Shown here piece after piece: positions 16,312-25,431 of a stretch of DNA of 64,000 nucleotides. This DNA comes from Deferribacteraceae bacterium UBA6793. GTDB lineage: Bacteria > Chrysiogenota > Deferribacteres > Deferribacterales > Geovibrionaceae. The stretch covers positions 22,312 to 86,311 of the forward strand of contig DKFP01000011.1 of NCBI GenBank assembly GCA_002452405.1, given 5' to 3'. A model generated the notes under the pieces. That model was not told the DNA's origin. It saw only the letters and a program-made list of their open reading frames with translations, and made no database searches. Every line of letters starts with the position of its first letter. Positions within the stretch are counted from its first letter, which is position 1. Position numbers and translations under genes: made by a program.

Positions 16312-17631
16312 ATGGCTGATATGAGACGTGTTCCGCCACATAACAAAGAGGCGGAACAGGCGGTAATCGCCTCGATACTTCTTGACGATAAGGCGCTGGA
16401 CAAGGTTGTCGATAAGATTCAGGCGGATGATTTCTATATCCCCGCACACCAGAATCTTTACAAAAAGATCCTGTGGCTTCAGGAACAGGGAAAACCGGTA
16501 GACGTGGTTACTGTTATCGGCTCCCTTTCAGATGAAGATTTGCAGAGAGCAGGCGGCGTTGAATACGTTTCGTCGCTGGTGGATATCATCCCCACTTCGG
16601 CAAACGTCGGGCATTATGCCGAGATAGTGCGTGACAGAGCGACTCTGCGCCAGCTTATAGGTGTTGCCGTGGAAATCACGGAGTTCAGTTACGAACAGCC
16701 GGAAAACGTTTCCGAAGTTGTGGAAAACGCTGAAAAACGTATCTTTTCTCTGGCGGAACATAAGCTGAAAAGCAGCGTGCAGCCCCTTAGCAAACTTATG
16801 CACGAAACGCTGGATATGCTGAACAGTCTTTTCCACAGAAGTGACCAGCTTTCCGGGGTTAATACCGGATTTAAAGACCTTAACAACGTTACCAACGGTC
16901 TGCAAAACTCAGACCTTATCATCGTTGCCGGACGTCCCGGTATGGGTAAGACGGCGTTTTCCCTTAACATGGCGCTGAACGCCGCATATATGGACAGCCG
17001 CAGCGTGGTTTTCTTTTCTCTTGAGATGTCCTCGCACCAGTTGGCACAGCGTCTTCTTGCTGCGCAGGCGGGTGTTGAGTCCAACAAACTCAGGGGCGGA
17101 AAGTTCACCATGGAGGAGTGGCAGAAGCTGGCGAGCGCCGCAGGCGTTCTGGGCGATATGAAGCTCTTCATCGATGACACCCCAGCCATCACACCTCTGG
17201 AGCTGCGCGCAAAATGCCGCAGGATAAAGCGCGAGCACGGGCTTGACCTGATATTTGTGGATTACCTACAGCTTATGGGCGCGACCAAGGGGGACAACCG
17301 CGAACAGCAGATTTCTGAGATATCAAGGTCTCTCAAGGCACTGGCAAAGGAACTGAACATCCCCGTGATAGCACTTTCGCAGCTTAACCGCGGTGTGGAG
17401 CAGAGGGCGGACAAACGACCGATGATATCCGACCTTCGTGAATCGGGCGCAATCGAGCAGGATGCGGATATGATCATCTTCCTGTATCGTGACGAGGTTT
17501 ACAACAAACAGTCCGACAGGGCAGGTATAGCCGAGGTTATCATCGCGAAGCACAGGAATGGTCCCGTAACGGAAGTGGAGCTGTCGTTCATCAAGGAATA
17601 CATGCTGTTCAAAGACCTTTATCGGGGTTGA
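16312..17631 (+). CDS. dnaB: Replicative DNA helicase DnaB
   Basis: 439 residues. Hexameric 5'-3' helicase at the replication fork that recruits primase. N-terminal domain RVPPHNKEAEQAVIASILLDDKAL; RecA-like domain with Walker A GRPGMGKTAF, FSLEMSSHQLAQRLL, Walker B LIFVDYLQLM, ALSQLNRGVEQR and the arginine-finger region DLRESGAIEQDADMIIFLYRDE. No intein. Begins right after rplI and is probably cotranscribed. Confidence 0.98.
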   Translation: MADMRRVPPHNKEAEQAVIASILLDDKALDKVVDKIQADDFYIPAHQNLYKKILWLQEQGKPVDVVTVIGSLSDEDLQRAGGVEYVSSLVDIIPTSANVGHYAEIVRDRATLRQLIGVAVEITEFSYEQPENVSEVVENAEKRIFSLAEHKLKSSVQPLSKLMHETLDMLNSLFHRSDQLSGVNTGFKDLNNVTNGLQNSDLIIVAGRPGMGKTAFSLNMALNAAYMDSRSVVFFSLEMSSHQLAQRLLAAQAGVESNKLRGGKFTMEEWQKLASAAGVLGDMKLFIDDTPAITPLELRAKCRRIKREHGLDLIFVDYLQLMGATKGDNREQQISEISRSLKALAKELNIPVIALSQLNRGVEQRADKRPMISDLRESGAIEQDADMIIFLYRDEVYNKQSDRAGIAEVIIAKHRNGPVTEVELSFIKEYMLFKDLYRG

Positions 17632-17730
17632 CAGTCAACTGTATCTAAAAGAATACAGGAGATGGTCCTGATTTGTTGTATTTTTCATACAAATCTTTAA
17701 CAATTTCTTATCTGGAGCGGGTTTCAGCCT

Positions 17731-17746
17731 TGGCACGCCAATTGCT
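17731..17746 (+). promoter_or_regulatory. Sigma-54-type promoter element upstream of lpxC
   Basis: TGGCAC (17731-17736), five bases, then TTGCT (17742-17746) matches the -24/-12 consensus exactly. The expected transcription start falls at about 17757, at the lpxC ATG (17758), so the message would be leaderless. No Shine-Dalgarno sequence precedes the ATG, which agrees. No enhancer-binding site was identified, so the element could be fortuitous. Confidence 0.45.
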
Positions 17747-17757
17747 CCAATTTTCCC

Positions 17758-18663
17758 ATGAAACAGACAACTCTTAAAAAAGGATTTACAATTGACGGCA
17801 TAGGGCTGCACACCGGACAGAGGATAACCATGACCGTGCATCCCGCTTTCGCAGATTCCGGTATCTGTTTCAGACGGAGCGACGTTGCGTCTGATTACAC
17901 GCGCGTAAGCCCGTACACTGTTACGTCAACCATGCTCGCCACAACCATCAAGTGCGGCGAACAGTCCATAAGCACCATAGAGCACATCATGTCCGCCCTT
18001 TACGGTATGGGTGTGGACAACGCCATGATAGAGGTCTCAGGTCCTGAAGTGCCTATCCTTGACGGTTCTGCAAAACCTTTTATCCCGATGATAGCAGGTT
18101 CCGGAATCAAAGAACTGGGCAAGCCCCGCAAGTATTTGAAATTCAATAAAAAGATCAGACTGGAAAAGGACGGAAAGTGGATTGAGATAATCCCATCCCG
18201 CTTCTTTAAAGTCACGTTCGATATAGATTTTGAAAGCGGATCAATAGGTCAGCAGAGAGCTTTCTTTCAGATTGACGAGAGCACTTTCGCATCAGAGATA
18301 GCCGGTGCGCGCACCTTCGGCTTTAAGCAGGAGGTCGAATCACTCTGGCAGATGGGGCTGGCAAAGGGCGGAAGCCTCGAAAACGCCGTGGTAATAGATG
18401 GCGACGATATACTGAATCCCGAAGGACTCCGCTTCAAAGACGAATTCGTAAGGCATAAGGTGCTCGACCTTATTGGCGACATCTCCCTGACGGGATACAG
18501 GATGTTCGGGCATATCCGTGCCTATAAATCAGGACACCAGATAAATAATCTTTTCGCAAGACTTATCACAGAGTCGAAAGACTCATATTCAATCATAGAA
18601 GTGCCCGATGGCAGACATCCGGGACTCGCTCAATTAGAATTGAAACCACAGGGGCTGGTCTGA
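17758..18663 (+). CDS. lpxC: UDP-3-O-acyl-N-acetylglucosamine deacetylase
   Basis: 301 residues, close to the usual 305. Zn-dependent deacetylase, the first committed step of lipid A synthesis, cytoplasmic. The N-terminus MKQTTLKKGFTIDGIGLHTG aligns with the family start. Metal and catalytic motifs: IEHIMSALYGMGVDNAMIEV (zinc His), PILDGSAKPF, and C-terminal HKVLDLIGD with GHIRAYKSGHQ. It follows dnaB by 126 bases and has its own promoter candidate. Shows that the organism makes lipid A. Confidence 0.97.
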   Translation: MKQTTLKKGFTIDGIGLHTGQRITMTVHPAFADSGICFRRSDVASDYTRVSPYTVTSTMLATTIKCGEQSISTIEHIMSALYGMGVDNAMIEVSGPEVPILDGSAKPFIPMIAGSGIKELGKPRKYLKFNKKIRLEKDGKWIEIIPSRFFKVTFDIDFESGSIGQQRAFFQIDESTFASEIAGARTFGFKQEVESLWQMGLAKGGSLENAVVIDGDDILNPEGLRFKDEFVRHKVLDLIGDISLTGYRMFGHIRAYKSGHQINNLFARLITESKDSYSIIEVPDGRHPGLAQLELKPQGLV

Positions 18664-18693
18664 TTGCCGGAAGAACTTGAGGCTTCCGGCAAT
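18663..18693. terminator. Hairpin between convergent lpxC and phosphohexomutase genes
   Basis: An 11-base perfect stem, ATTGCCGGAAG (18663-18673) with CTTCCGGCAAT (18683-18693), and a 9-base loop; it starts at the last base of the lpxC stop. There is no strong T run on either strand, so it may terminate weakly in both directions or protect 3' ends. Confidence 0.5.
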
Positions 18694-18710
18694 CGTGACC
18701 GCATATCTCA

Positions 18711-20546
18711 TCAGTAATCCATTATACTCTTATCAATTTTGCTGTAGACGATAAAATCATCAGCGCGCTTGTCGTCCATGGTCATTTTGTCCGGCTCGGT
18801 CATTTCGTATGAGCTGTCTTTTACAAAGAAATCATTTTCGGAAAGATCCATTGGCTCATTATCACCGTATTTCTTCTTTAGGCTGTTATGCAGCGCAAGA
18901 ACGAAGGCGAGCGCCTTATTTCTCATCTCTATTGTACTGCCCTCTGCCATGAAGGTTAGTTTGGGCGAGGTATTGGACATTCCGTACATGATGAATCCGT
19001 CGGGGAAATCCACTCTTATCTGACCATCGAACTCTGTTATGTCAAATCCGGCTTTGTCAGCAAAGAGATTGCGCAGTGCCGAAACGGCTTCCGCGGTTAT
19101 CTGTTCCTTCTGTTCGTTTGATGCGGATACCGTTCGTATCTCCTTTGTTGCGAAACGGGAAGGAACGGTTTTAAAGTAGTCAGCCAGTTTATTTATTCCA
19201 AGCGCGTCAATAACCTGTTCCAGAATAAAGATATTCTCCACCGCATCGTCTCTGGGTATGCCGTCTTTTGTGTCAGTTGAGAAGAAGTGAAGGCTCGCCT
19301 CAATCTGGAGGTCGCGGTAGCCGGTTGCCTGAACAAATTCGTCGATGGTGTTGTATCCTGCCAGAGATGACATCAGTTTCATATTTTCCGTGATGGTCTC
19401 TTTCCAGAGGGAGTGACCTTTGGGGTGGAAAATTGTAGTTCCGCCCAGTGATTCTACGTACTGCTTCACGGCGCCTGTGTATCGCGCGTCTATATAGAAG
19501 GTTTTTGCTATCTTTTCGATTGCTTTCAGGTTTGTGGGGTCAACGCCTTTGTCTTTGAGCGTCTCTTTAAGTGCGGGCAGAGCCAGTTTCATCTTATAGT
19601 CCGCGAGGACAAAAGCCAGCGCGTCGCCGAGATAGTGTCCTGTGCCGGATACGGTGAGAGCATAGGAACCTTCCGTGAGGGAACCTCTGTCCGCGTCAAG
19701 GTCGAAAGAGTGGATGCGTTTTCCGTTGTCCAGCGCCTCCTGAAGGCGTGGAACCTTAGCCAGCATCTCTTTTCTTGTGGGGTCGGCAAGCAGGTGTCCG
19801 CTGTTGACATCTATGTCATCGCCGAGGATCAGGGTATCTTTGCCGAGAATATCGAGGAACAGTTCTTTATACTGAAGTCCTGTACCGCCGAAAAGGTTTA
19901 CTGCTACCATAGAATTGTCGCGTTTTTCGAAATAGCCGGAGTAGATAGCTTTCATCTTATCGAAATATGCCTTTCTGCCTTCGGATTTTTTGTCATAAAT
20001 TTTGCCGTATTCAGCTTCCGGCAGATTTCTTACAGGGTATTGTTCTTTCAGGAAGATATTCATCTGTTCCAGCAGATATGTGTGTACGCCCTGTGTGGCT
20101 ATGCCGAATTTTGCGCCGTTTGTTGTCACTTCGACATGGGAACGGGTTATCTGCACGTGTGCTTTTGCTCGCAGCTGATTCTGGTTCTGATAAACCTGAC
20201 CGGACGATGATGTCCCTATGTCGTAAACGTTCACCCCCTGGCTGATAATTCCTTTCGCCATGGCTGCGGCTAGCGGTTCGGAGGTGGGACCGTTGTCATA
20301 TCCTATTACGATGGTGTCACCGACTTTCAGGCTCATTCGGGTGCCTGTGCGCAGCACGAATTCCTGACAGCCGAGAATTTTTCCTATTGTTTCCATGGCT
20401 TCCGGTGTGAGAACTGCCTTTTCAGTGAAAAAATTCCCCGGTTCGCCTACATAGGCGCGGATATCGTATGATGTGGGTTTAAGCAGTTTGTCCGCGTTTT
20501 TGACGACAGATTCCGGCGCATTAAGCCCTTTGAAATTATCTGACAT
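18711..20546 (-). CDS. Phosphoglucomutase/phosphomannomutase superfamily protein with divergent active-site loop
   Basis: 611 residues from ATG 20546, with AGAGGT upstream; the in-frame ATG at 20564 lacks one. Phosphohexomutases interconvert hexose 1- and 6-phosphates through a phosphoserine. The usual TASHNP loop reads ITRSHVEVTTNGAKFGI: the Ser-His pair is kept but Asn-Pro is lost. The metal loop is DLDADRGSLTEG (usually DGDADR). The sugar-binding GEQSGH loop appears only as a degenerate EASLHFF. It is also longer than the usual 450-470 residues. Specificity is uncertain. Convergent to lpxC. Confidence 0.8.
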   Translation of the reverse strand: MSDNFKGLNAPESVVKNADKLLKPTSYDIRAYVGEPGNFFTEKAVLTPEAMETIGKILGCQEFVLRTGTRMSLKVGDTIVIGYDNGPTSEPLAAAMAKGIISQGVNVYDIGTSSSGQVYQNQNQLRAKAHVQITRSHVEVTTNGAKFGIATQGVHTYLLEQMNIFLKEQYPVRNLPEAEYGKIYDKKSEGRKAYFDKMKAIYSGYFEKRDNSMVAVNLFGGTGLQYKELFLDILGKDTLILGDDIDVNSGHLLADPTRKEMLAKVPRLQEALDNGKRIHSFDLDADRGSLTEGSYALTVSGTGHYLGDALAFVLADYKMKLALPALKETLKDKGVDPTNLKAIEKIAKTFYIDARYTGAVKQYVESLGGTTIFHPKGHSLWKETITENMKLMSSLAGYNTIDEFVQATGYRDLQIEASLHFFSTDTKDGIPRDDAVENIFILEQVIDALGINKLADYFKTVPSRFATKEIRTVSASNEQKEQITAEAVSALRNLFADKAGFDITEFDGQIRVDFPDGFIMYGMSNTSPKLTFMAEGSTIEMRNKALAFVLALHNSLKKKYGDNEPMDLSENDFFVKDSSYEMTEPDKMTMDDKRADDFIVYSKIDKSIMDY

Positions 20547-20583
20547 GATATACCTCTTGCACAATTAGCATTTGCTTTTTAAA

Positions 20584-20611
20584 ATTATGGCATAACAGAG
20601 GCTTAGGTCAA
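20584..20611 (-). promoter_or_regulatory. Predicted promoter of the phosphohexomutase gene
   Basis: On the minus strand TTGACC (complement of 20606-20611) and CATAAT (complement of 20584-20589) are 16 bases apart. The -35 element lies in the centre of the 27-base palindrome at 20594-20620. Confidence 0.45.
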
Positions 20612-20620
20612 GCCTCTGTT
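20594..20620. promoter_or_regulatory. 27-base perfect palindrome between divergent genes (candidate operator)
   Basis: AACAGAGGCTT (20594-20604), spacer AGGTC, AAGCCTCTGTT (20610-20620). It lies between two divergently transcribed genes, has no following T run, and covers the predicted -35 of the minus-strand promoter. This suits an operator better than a terminator. Confidence 0.5.
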
Positions 20621-20641
20621 GAATAAACATAAGAAGAATAT

Positions 20642-22588
20642 ATGTTCAGATTTTTTAACAGACTCATAATATTACTGTTTATTGTTGCCATAGGCAGCGC
20701 GGTGATTCTTGTCTCCGGTCGGGAGTCAGATGAAAGCCTTGCGGATAAGTATTCTGCGGAGGCTTCGAATAACTCTAAACTGATCGGACGCTTCATCGAA
20801 CACATTTTGCACGAGCGGGAAGACAACCTTGAAGACGTTGCCGCTGCGCCGGATCCTCATGAGATGGCGAACAGGCTCCAGAAATATTCAGCGTTCATAG
20901 ATAAGCACTACAGCCTTGGGGAATGTTTCACCACCGGCATAACTGACAGCGGTTTCGAAATAATAAAAAGTATAACACTGGGTGCTAACGACTGTTCCGT
21001 TCCGGCGCCGAAAAGCGACGAAATAGCCGGAAAACTGAAAAGGGGCGAAGTTTACATAGGTCTTTCGAATTTTGAGAAAAATAGAAATATGATACTGATA
21101 TATCCGGTCATGCGGAACGGTGTTTTCAGCGGTTCGGTGTATGATATTTTCACCGTGATGGACGATAAAGGGGTGAAGGGCTATTGGAACGGGCTGAACA
21201 GCGGCGGCAGAAGCGAGCTGATAATTGACGATATCAAAGCCTATCAGAACGATTCTGAAACGCAGGAACTCATCAGGCTGAAATCTAAGATTGAACACGG
21301 CAACACGGCTGAATATAACAACAGACAGGTGGGTTTTTACTGTTTTAGCGTGCACGGCACGAAATTTTGCCTTGTTTACACAACGGAGCAGTATAAAAGG
21401 CAGTTTGTATTCAGTTTTTTTCCTTGGGCAGGGGACTATGCAGTTGTTATAGTTTTCCTTCCGCTTGGTCTCCTTATTATGCTCATCATAATTGAGATGT
21501 TCAGGGTTAACAAGAAACTGTCCGATGAGATTGCCGACAGGACCCGTCACCTGAACATGCTGAACAAAAAGAACGAGAGCCTTTTTCAGACCATCCCCGA
21601 ATATATCATTGTGCACGATAAAAGCGGTAACATTATGGAACAGAACAGTAAGTTCAGAGAGCTTGAGTGTCAGGACGGAACCAGCCAGAACATTCTGGAT
21701 TACGTTCGCGAAAAAGACAAGTTCCGGACAAGGCTGGAAGGGCTGCACGAGGGTGAGGTGGAAAACTTCGGCGAGTTCAGCATCGTAAAAAGCGGAGGGG
21801 AGATAATGAACGTATCTGTCAGCGCTATCCTTATGGATACCGACGGGACTCAGGCGGTTCTTTCCGTTTTCACAGATATCACAGACTATAAAAACATTCA
21901 GAACAGCTTTTATCTCGCCCAGAGACGGGAAGCTGTTGGAACGCTGGCTTCGGGCATGGCGCACGATTTCAGCAATATATTGCAGAATATTTCTCTCCAG
22001 TTCGGGCTTGCAGAGCGTGCGGACGATGAAGAAAAGAGAGAACAGCACCTTGAAAGCATAAACGGCATTGTGGACGGTGCGCGTATGTACATCCAGAAAG
22101 TATTGCAGAGCGCCCGCGATACAGAGGAGAAACCCGAACCGAGATTCGGCAGAGAGCTTACATCCATGGCTGTCGATATGGCTTCAAACCTTCTGCCGCC
22201 GGACGTTTCCATTCTCTATTCCGACACCTCAGAGGGGATGATGATAAAGATAGCGGAAAGCAGGTTCATTCAGATGATGGTGAACCTGTGCCAGAACGCC
22301 GCGGAAGCTATGGATAAGCGCGGAATCATAACCGTGACGACATCAAAGCATGAGATGTATTACGGAATGTTCTTTGAACTGCGGGTCAAAGATACCGGAC
22401 GCGGTATAGACAAGAACGACCAGAAGAATATGTTCAAACCGTTCTATACGACCAAACAGAGAAAGGGCGCAGGACTGGGGCTTGCCACCGTTAAACAGGT
22501 CGTCATGGACAGCGGCGGATTTATAGAGGTTCACAGCGCGCCGGGTGAAGGGTGCGAATTTATAATACTTTTACCGGAGACGAAATGA
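20642..22588 (+). CDS. Membrane sensor histidine kinase with PAS domain (orphan)
   Basis: 648 residues. N-terminal membrane segment at 7-25, a periplasmic sensing region to about 255 (Cache-like by length), a second membrane segment (YAVVIVFLPLGLLIMLIIIE) near 262-282, a PAS domain near 312-415, a HisKA domain with the phospho-acceptor in GTLASGMAHDFSN near 438, and an HATPase with CQNAAEAM (N box), DTGRGID (G1), FKPFYTTK (F box) and GAGLGLATVKQ (G2). No response regulator is nearby. It overlaps glnE by ATGA, so it is made together with the glutamine synthetase adenylyltransferase; a nitrogen-related signal is a guess from that. Confidence 0.93.
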   Translation: MFRFFNRLIILLFIVAIGSAVILVSGRESDESLADKYSAEASNNSKLIGRFIEHILHEREDNLEDVAAAPDPHEMANRLQKYSAFIDKHYSLGECFTTGITDSGFEIIKSITLGANDCSVPAPKSDEIAGKLKRGEVYIGLSNFEKNRNMILIYPVMRNGVFSGSVYDIFTVMDDKGVKGYWNGLNSGGRSELIIDDIKAYQNDSETQELIRLKSKIEHGNTAEYNNRQVGFYCFSVHGTKFCLVYTTEQYKRQFVFSFFPWAGDYAVVIVFLPLGLLIMLIIIEMFRVNKKLSDEIADRTRHLNMLNKKNESLFQTIPEYIIVHDKSGNIMEQNSKFRELECQDGTSQNILDYVREKDKFRTRLEGLHEGEVENFGEFSIVKSGGEIMNVSVSAILMDTDGTQAVLSVFTDITDYKNIQNSFYLAQRREAVGTLASGMAHDFSNILQNISLQFGLAERADDEEKREQHLESINGIVDGARMYIQKVLQSARDTEEKPEPRFGRELTSMAVDMASNLLPPDVSILYSDTSEGMMIKIAESRFIQMMVNLCQNAAEAMDKRGIITVTTSKHEMYYGMFFELRVKDTGRGIDKNDQKNMFKPFYTTKQRKGAGLGLATVKQVVMDSGGFIEVHSAPGEGCEFIILLPETK

Positions 22589-25431
22589 TAGCAAGACAGG
22601 AACAGACAAGAGCGGCGGCTCTTGAACTGGGGATAACCACTGAAAATGCGGAGCTGCTGGGCTATATTGCCAGACATTCCGAATATCTCGGCATGTGGCT
22701 GATGAACAATCCTCATATGATGAAAGAAGCTGTGGAAAAAATAGGAACAGTGCGCGACAGGCAGACAATTCTGGATGACATTTTGTCCGTGGATATTCTT
22801 TCCATGACTGAAGAAGGGTTCATGGAGTATCTAAGGGTCAAAAAAATGAAAGAATACATATGCATTGCCGCGGAAGATATGCGGCTTGGAGCTGCCTGTG
22901 CGGACGTTACAGCGCACGTTTCGGCTTTTGCTTCGGCATGTTGTGAGGCGGCTTATCAGTTTGCTGCCGCGCTGCTTAAAAAACAGCATGGAACACCGAG
23001 GGACGAAGAGGGTAACGAAGTCGGCTTCTGCGTGATAGGTCTTGGGAAGCTGGGAGGCTGGGAGCTGAATTTCAGCTCCGATATAGATGTCATATACGTT
23101 TACGGATGCGATATCGGAAATACCGACGGCGGTGAATCCATAGATAACCATACATATTTCAGCAGAATTGCCGAGCACGTCACAAAATATATAGGCGAAA
23201 GGACGAAGGACGGTATAGTTTTCAGGGTTGACCTCCGCCTGCGTCCCGACGGCGACAGAGGTGCGCTTGCTATGCCTGTGCGTGCATACGATACCTACTA
23301 CGAGACCTACGGACAGAGCTGGGAGCGGATGATGCTTCTGAAAGCACTGCCTGTTGCCGGCGACATTCAGGTTGGCGAGTCATTCAAAAAAGCGGTGAAA
23401 CCGTTCGTCTTCCGCAGAAGCCTGGATTTTAACCTTATGAACGACTTGCAGGATATAAAAAAGAAGATAAACAAACGGGTCGAACTGAAAGGATGCAACG
23501 TTAAACATGTTAAGCTGGGCTATGGCGGCATACGCGAGATAGAATTTATCGTACAAACTCTACAGATCATTAATTATCCGTCAAATAACGCCATCTTTAA
23601 CCCGAATACGCTGAAGAGTCTCGGAATACTCACAAAATACAAGCTGATGACCCCTGAAACGGCAAAAATGCTTACCGAATCATATTGTTTTCTCAGGAAA
23701 CTGGAACATATGGCGCAGATAGAGAACGAGCGTCAGACTCATATAGTGCCTGAACAGGCGGATACCTATCCGCTTTATCTCGAAAGATGCGGTTTCAGTT
23801 CAAAAGAAGAGTTTGAAGCGCGTTATGCGGCGGTCACAAAGCAGGTCAACGACGAATTTTCAAAACTGTTCACCGATTCAGGCGCGGACGAGGGTGTTTT
23901 CCTTATATTTGAAGAGGACATCGCGGATGAAGAGGCAGCAGTCATACTGAAGCAGCTTAAAATAAACGAACCGCTGGAATGTGTCAGGATAGTAAGGCGG
24001 GTAATGGCAGGACAGAAAAACCGCCCGCGGGTCAAAAGCGAACGACAGGTTTTAAAGGCTCTTCTGGTTATGATCATTAACGAGCTTGAAGGGAAATCAG
24101 GCAGCGCAGAGGTGCTGCACAACTTTGAAAAGATGCTCGCCAGCAGCGCGACTATCTATCTTCTCCACGACCTGTTCTCAACGGCTCCTTTTATCATCCA
24201 GAAGCTGATAAATATTTTTTCATACAGCAGATATCTAACCGACCAGATAATGAAGAACCGCGATCTGCTGGACTATATCTATGACCCGAAACCCATTGAT
24301 TTCACAGCGGAGAAGATAAAGCAGGATCTCATAGAGCATACGGAGAAATACCGAGATATGCCGGATCTGATGCCGGAAGCGGCGCGGATACGCCATAAGA
24401 TATTCATGTTCAACGCGGGCTACGCCTATCTCAATAAACAGACCAACATTATCGATACCATGCGCGCCCTGACGGAGCTCGCCAGAGGTACGGTTGATTT
24501 TGCGTTCAGCTATATCTATGACCAGCTTGCGGAAAAATACGGAAACCCTGTGAAAGAAGACGGCACGCCGTGCGGCTATCTGCTGGTTGGCATGGGCAAG
24601 GTGGGCAGTATAGAGATGAGCTTCGGCTCGGATATTGACCTTGTTTTCCTTTACGACGGCTATGGTGCTACAGATGGTGAAAAATCCATTACCAATCAGG
24701 AGTTTTACTCCAAAATGGTACAGCGCAGCATAACTTTTCTCAGTGCCTACAGCCACAACGGCTATCTGTACAAAACTGATATGCGTCTGCGTCCCAGCGG
24801 TTCCAGCGGAACACTGGTTACCACCCTTACCGGTTTTGAAGACTATCAGAAAAAAGGTGCGATGCTCTGGGAGAAACAGGCGCTTATGCGTTCCAGCGTG
24901 ATAAATTACAACTCACCACTTGCCGCGGAGTTCGAGCGCATCAAAGCCCAGTCACTCTACGTCTGCCTGATAGCCGACGAAGGGGTGAAAGAGATATTTG
25001 ATATGCGGATGCGCATAGAGAACGAAAAAGGGCTTCCATACGAGAAAAACGATATCAAGGCGGGCTATGGCGGATTGCTGGATATTGAGTTTTCCGCACA
25101 GATGTTCCAGCTTATGTACGGGTGCAAATACGATCAGCTGCATACGCCTAATACCCACGATGCGATACATTTTTTCAAAGACCTTGAAATTATGTCCAGC
25201 AGGGATTTCTACAGTTTCCACAAAGGTTATCTGTTTTTCAGGCACCTTGAGAATCTCGTGCGGATATACGATAATACCGATACTTCCAGACTGCCGAAAG
25301 ATGAAAAACTGCTGGACAGAATGGCGGAGTTTTTCGGATACAAATCCGGCGGTCAGGCGCTTCTGGATGAATATCACAACCTGCGGCGCTCTGTAAGAGC
25401 CGCGTTTAAAAGGGTTTTCGGGAAGGAATGA
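22585..25431 (+). CDS. glnE: Bifunctional glutamine synthetase adenylyltransferase/deadenylase
   Basis: 948 residues from ATG 22585 (GGAG at 22576-22579; overlaps the kinase stop). Adds or removes AMP on glutamine synthetase in response to PII and glutamine. Both nucleotidyltransferase domains are intact: GLGKLGGWELNFSSDIDVIY near 150 (the deadenylation half in E. coli GlnE) and GMGKVGSIEMSFGSDIDLVF near 667 (adenylation half). The GGIREIEFIVQ and GGLLDIEFSAQ motifs follow each half, as in the family. Length matches (about 945). No glnA or glnB in the window. Confidence 0.96.
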   Translation: MIARQEQTRAAALELGITTENAELLGYIARHSEYLGMWLMNNPHMMKEAVEKIGTVRDRQTILDDILSVDILSMTEEGFMEYLRVKKMKEYICIAAEDMRLGAACADVTAHVSAFASACCEAAYQFAAALLKKQHGTPRDEEGNEVGFCVIGLGKLGGWELNFSSDIDVIYVYGCDIGNTDGGESIDNHTYFSRIAEHVTKYIGERTKDGIVFRVDLRLRPDGDRGALAMPVRAYDTYYETYGQSWERMMLLKALPVAGDIQVGESFKKAVKPFVFRRSLDFNLMNDLQDIKKKINKRVELKGCNVKHVKLGYGGIREIEFIVQTLQIINYPSNNAIFNPNTLKSLGILTKYKLMTPETAKMLTESYCFLRKLEHMAQIENERQTHIVPEQADTYPLYLERCGFSSKEEFEARYAAVTKQVNDEFSKLFTDSGADEGVFLIFEEDIADEEAAVILKQLKINEPLECVRIVRRVMAGQKNRPRVKSERQVLKALLVMIINELEGKSGSAEVLHNFEKMLASSATIYLLHDLFSTAPFIIQKLINIFSYSRYLTDQIMKNRDLLDYIYDPKPIDFTAEKIKQDLIEHTEKYRDMPDLMPEAARIRHKIFMFNAGYAYLNKQTNIIDTMRALTELARGTVDFAFSYIYDQLAEKYGNPVKEDGTPCGYLLVGMGKVGSIEMSFGSDIDLVFLYDGYGATDGEKSITNQEFYSKMVQRSITFLSAYSHNGYLYKTDMRLRPSGSSGTLVTTLTGFEDYQKKGAMLWEKQALMRSSVINYNSPLAAEFERIKAQSLYVCLIADEGVKEIFDMRMRIENEKGLPYEKNDIKAGYGGLLDIEFSAQMFQLMYGCKYDQLHTPNTHDAIHFFKDLEIMSSRDFYSFHKGYLFFRHLENLVRIYDNTDTSRLPKDEKLLDRMAEFFGYKSGGQALLDEYHNLRRSVRAAFKRVFGKE

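Noticed and set aside
20888..22048. 386-codon open frame antisense to the sensor kinase
   Set aside because: It lies wholly inside a kinase with all motifs intact; it shows no family motif and no start signal.
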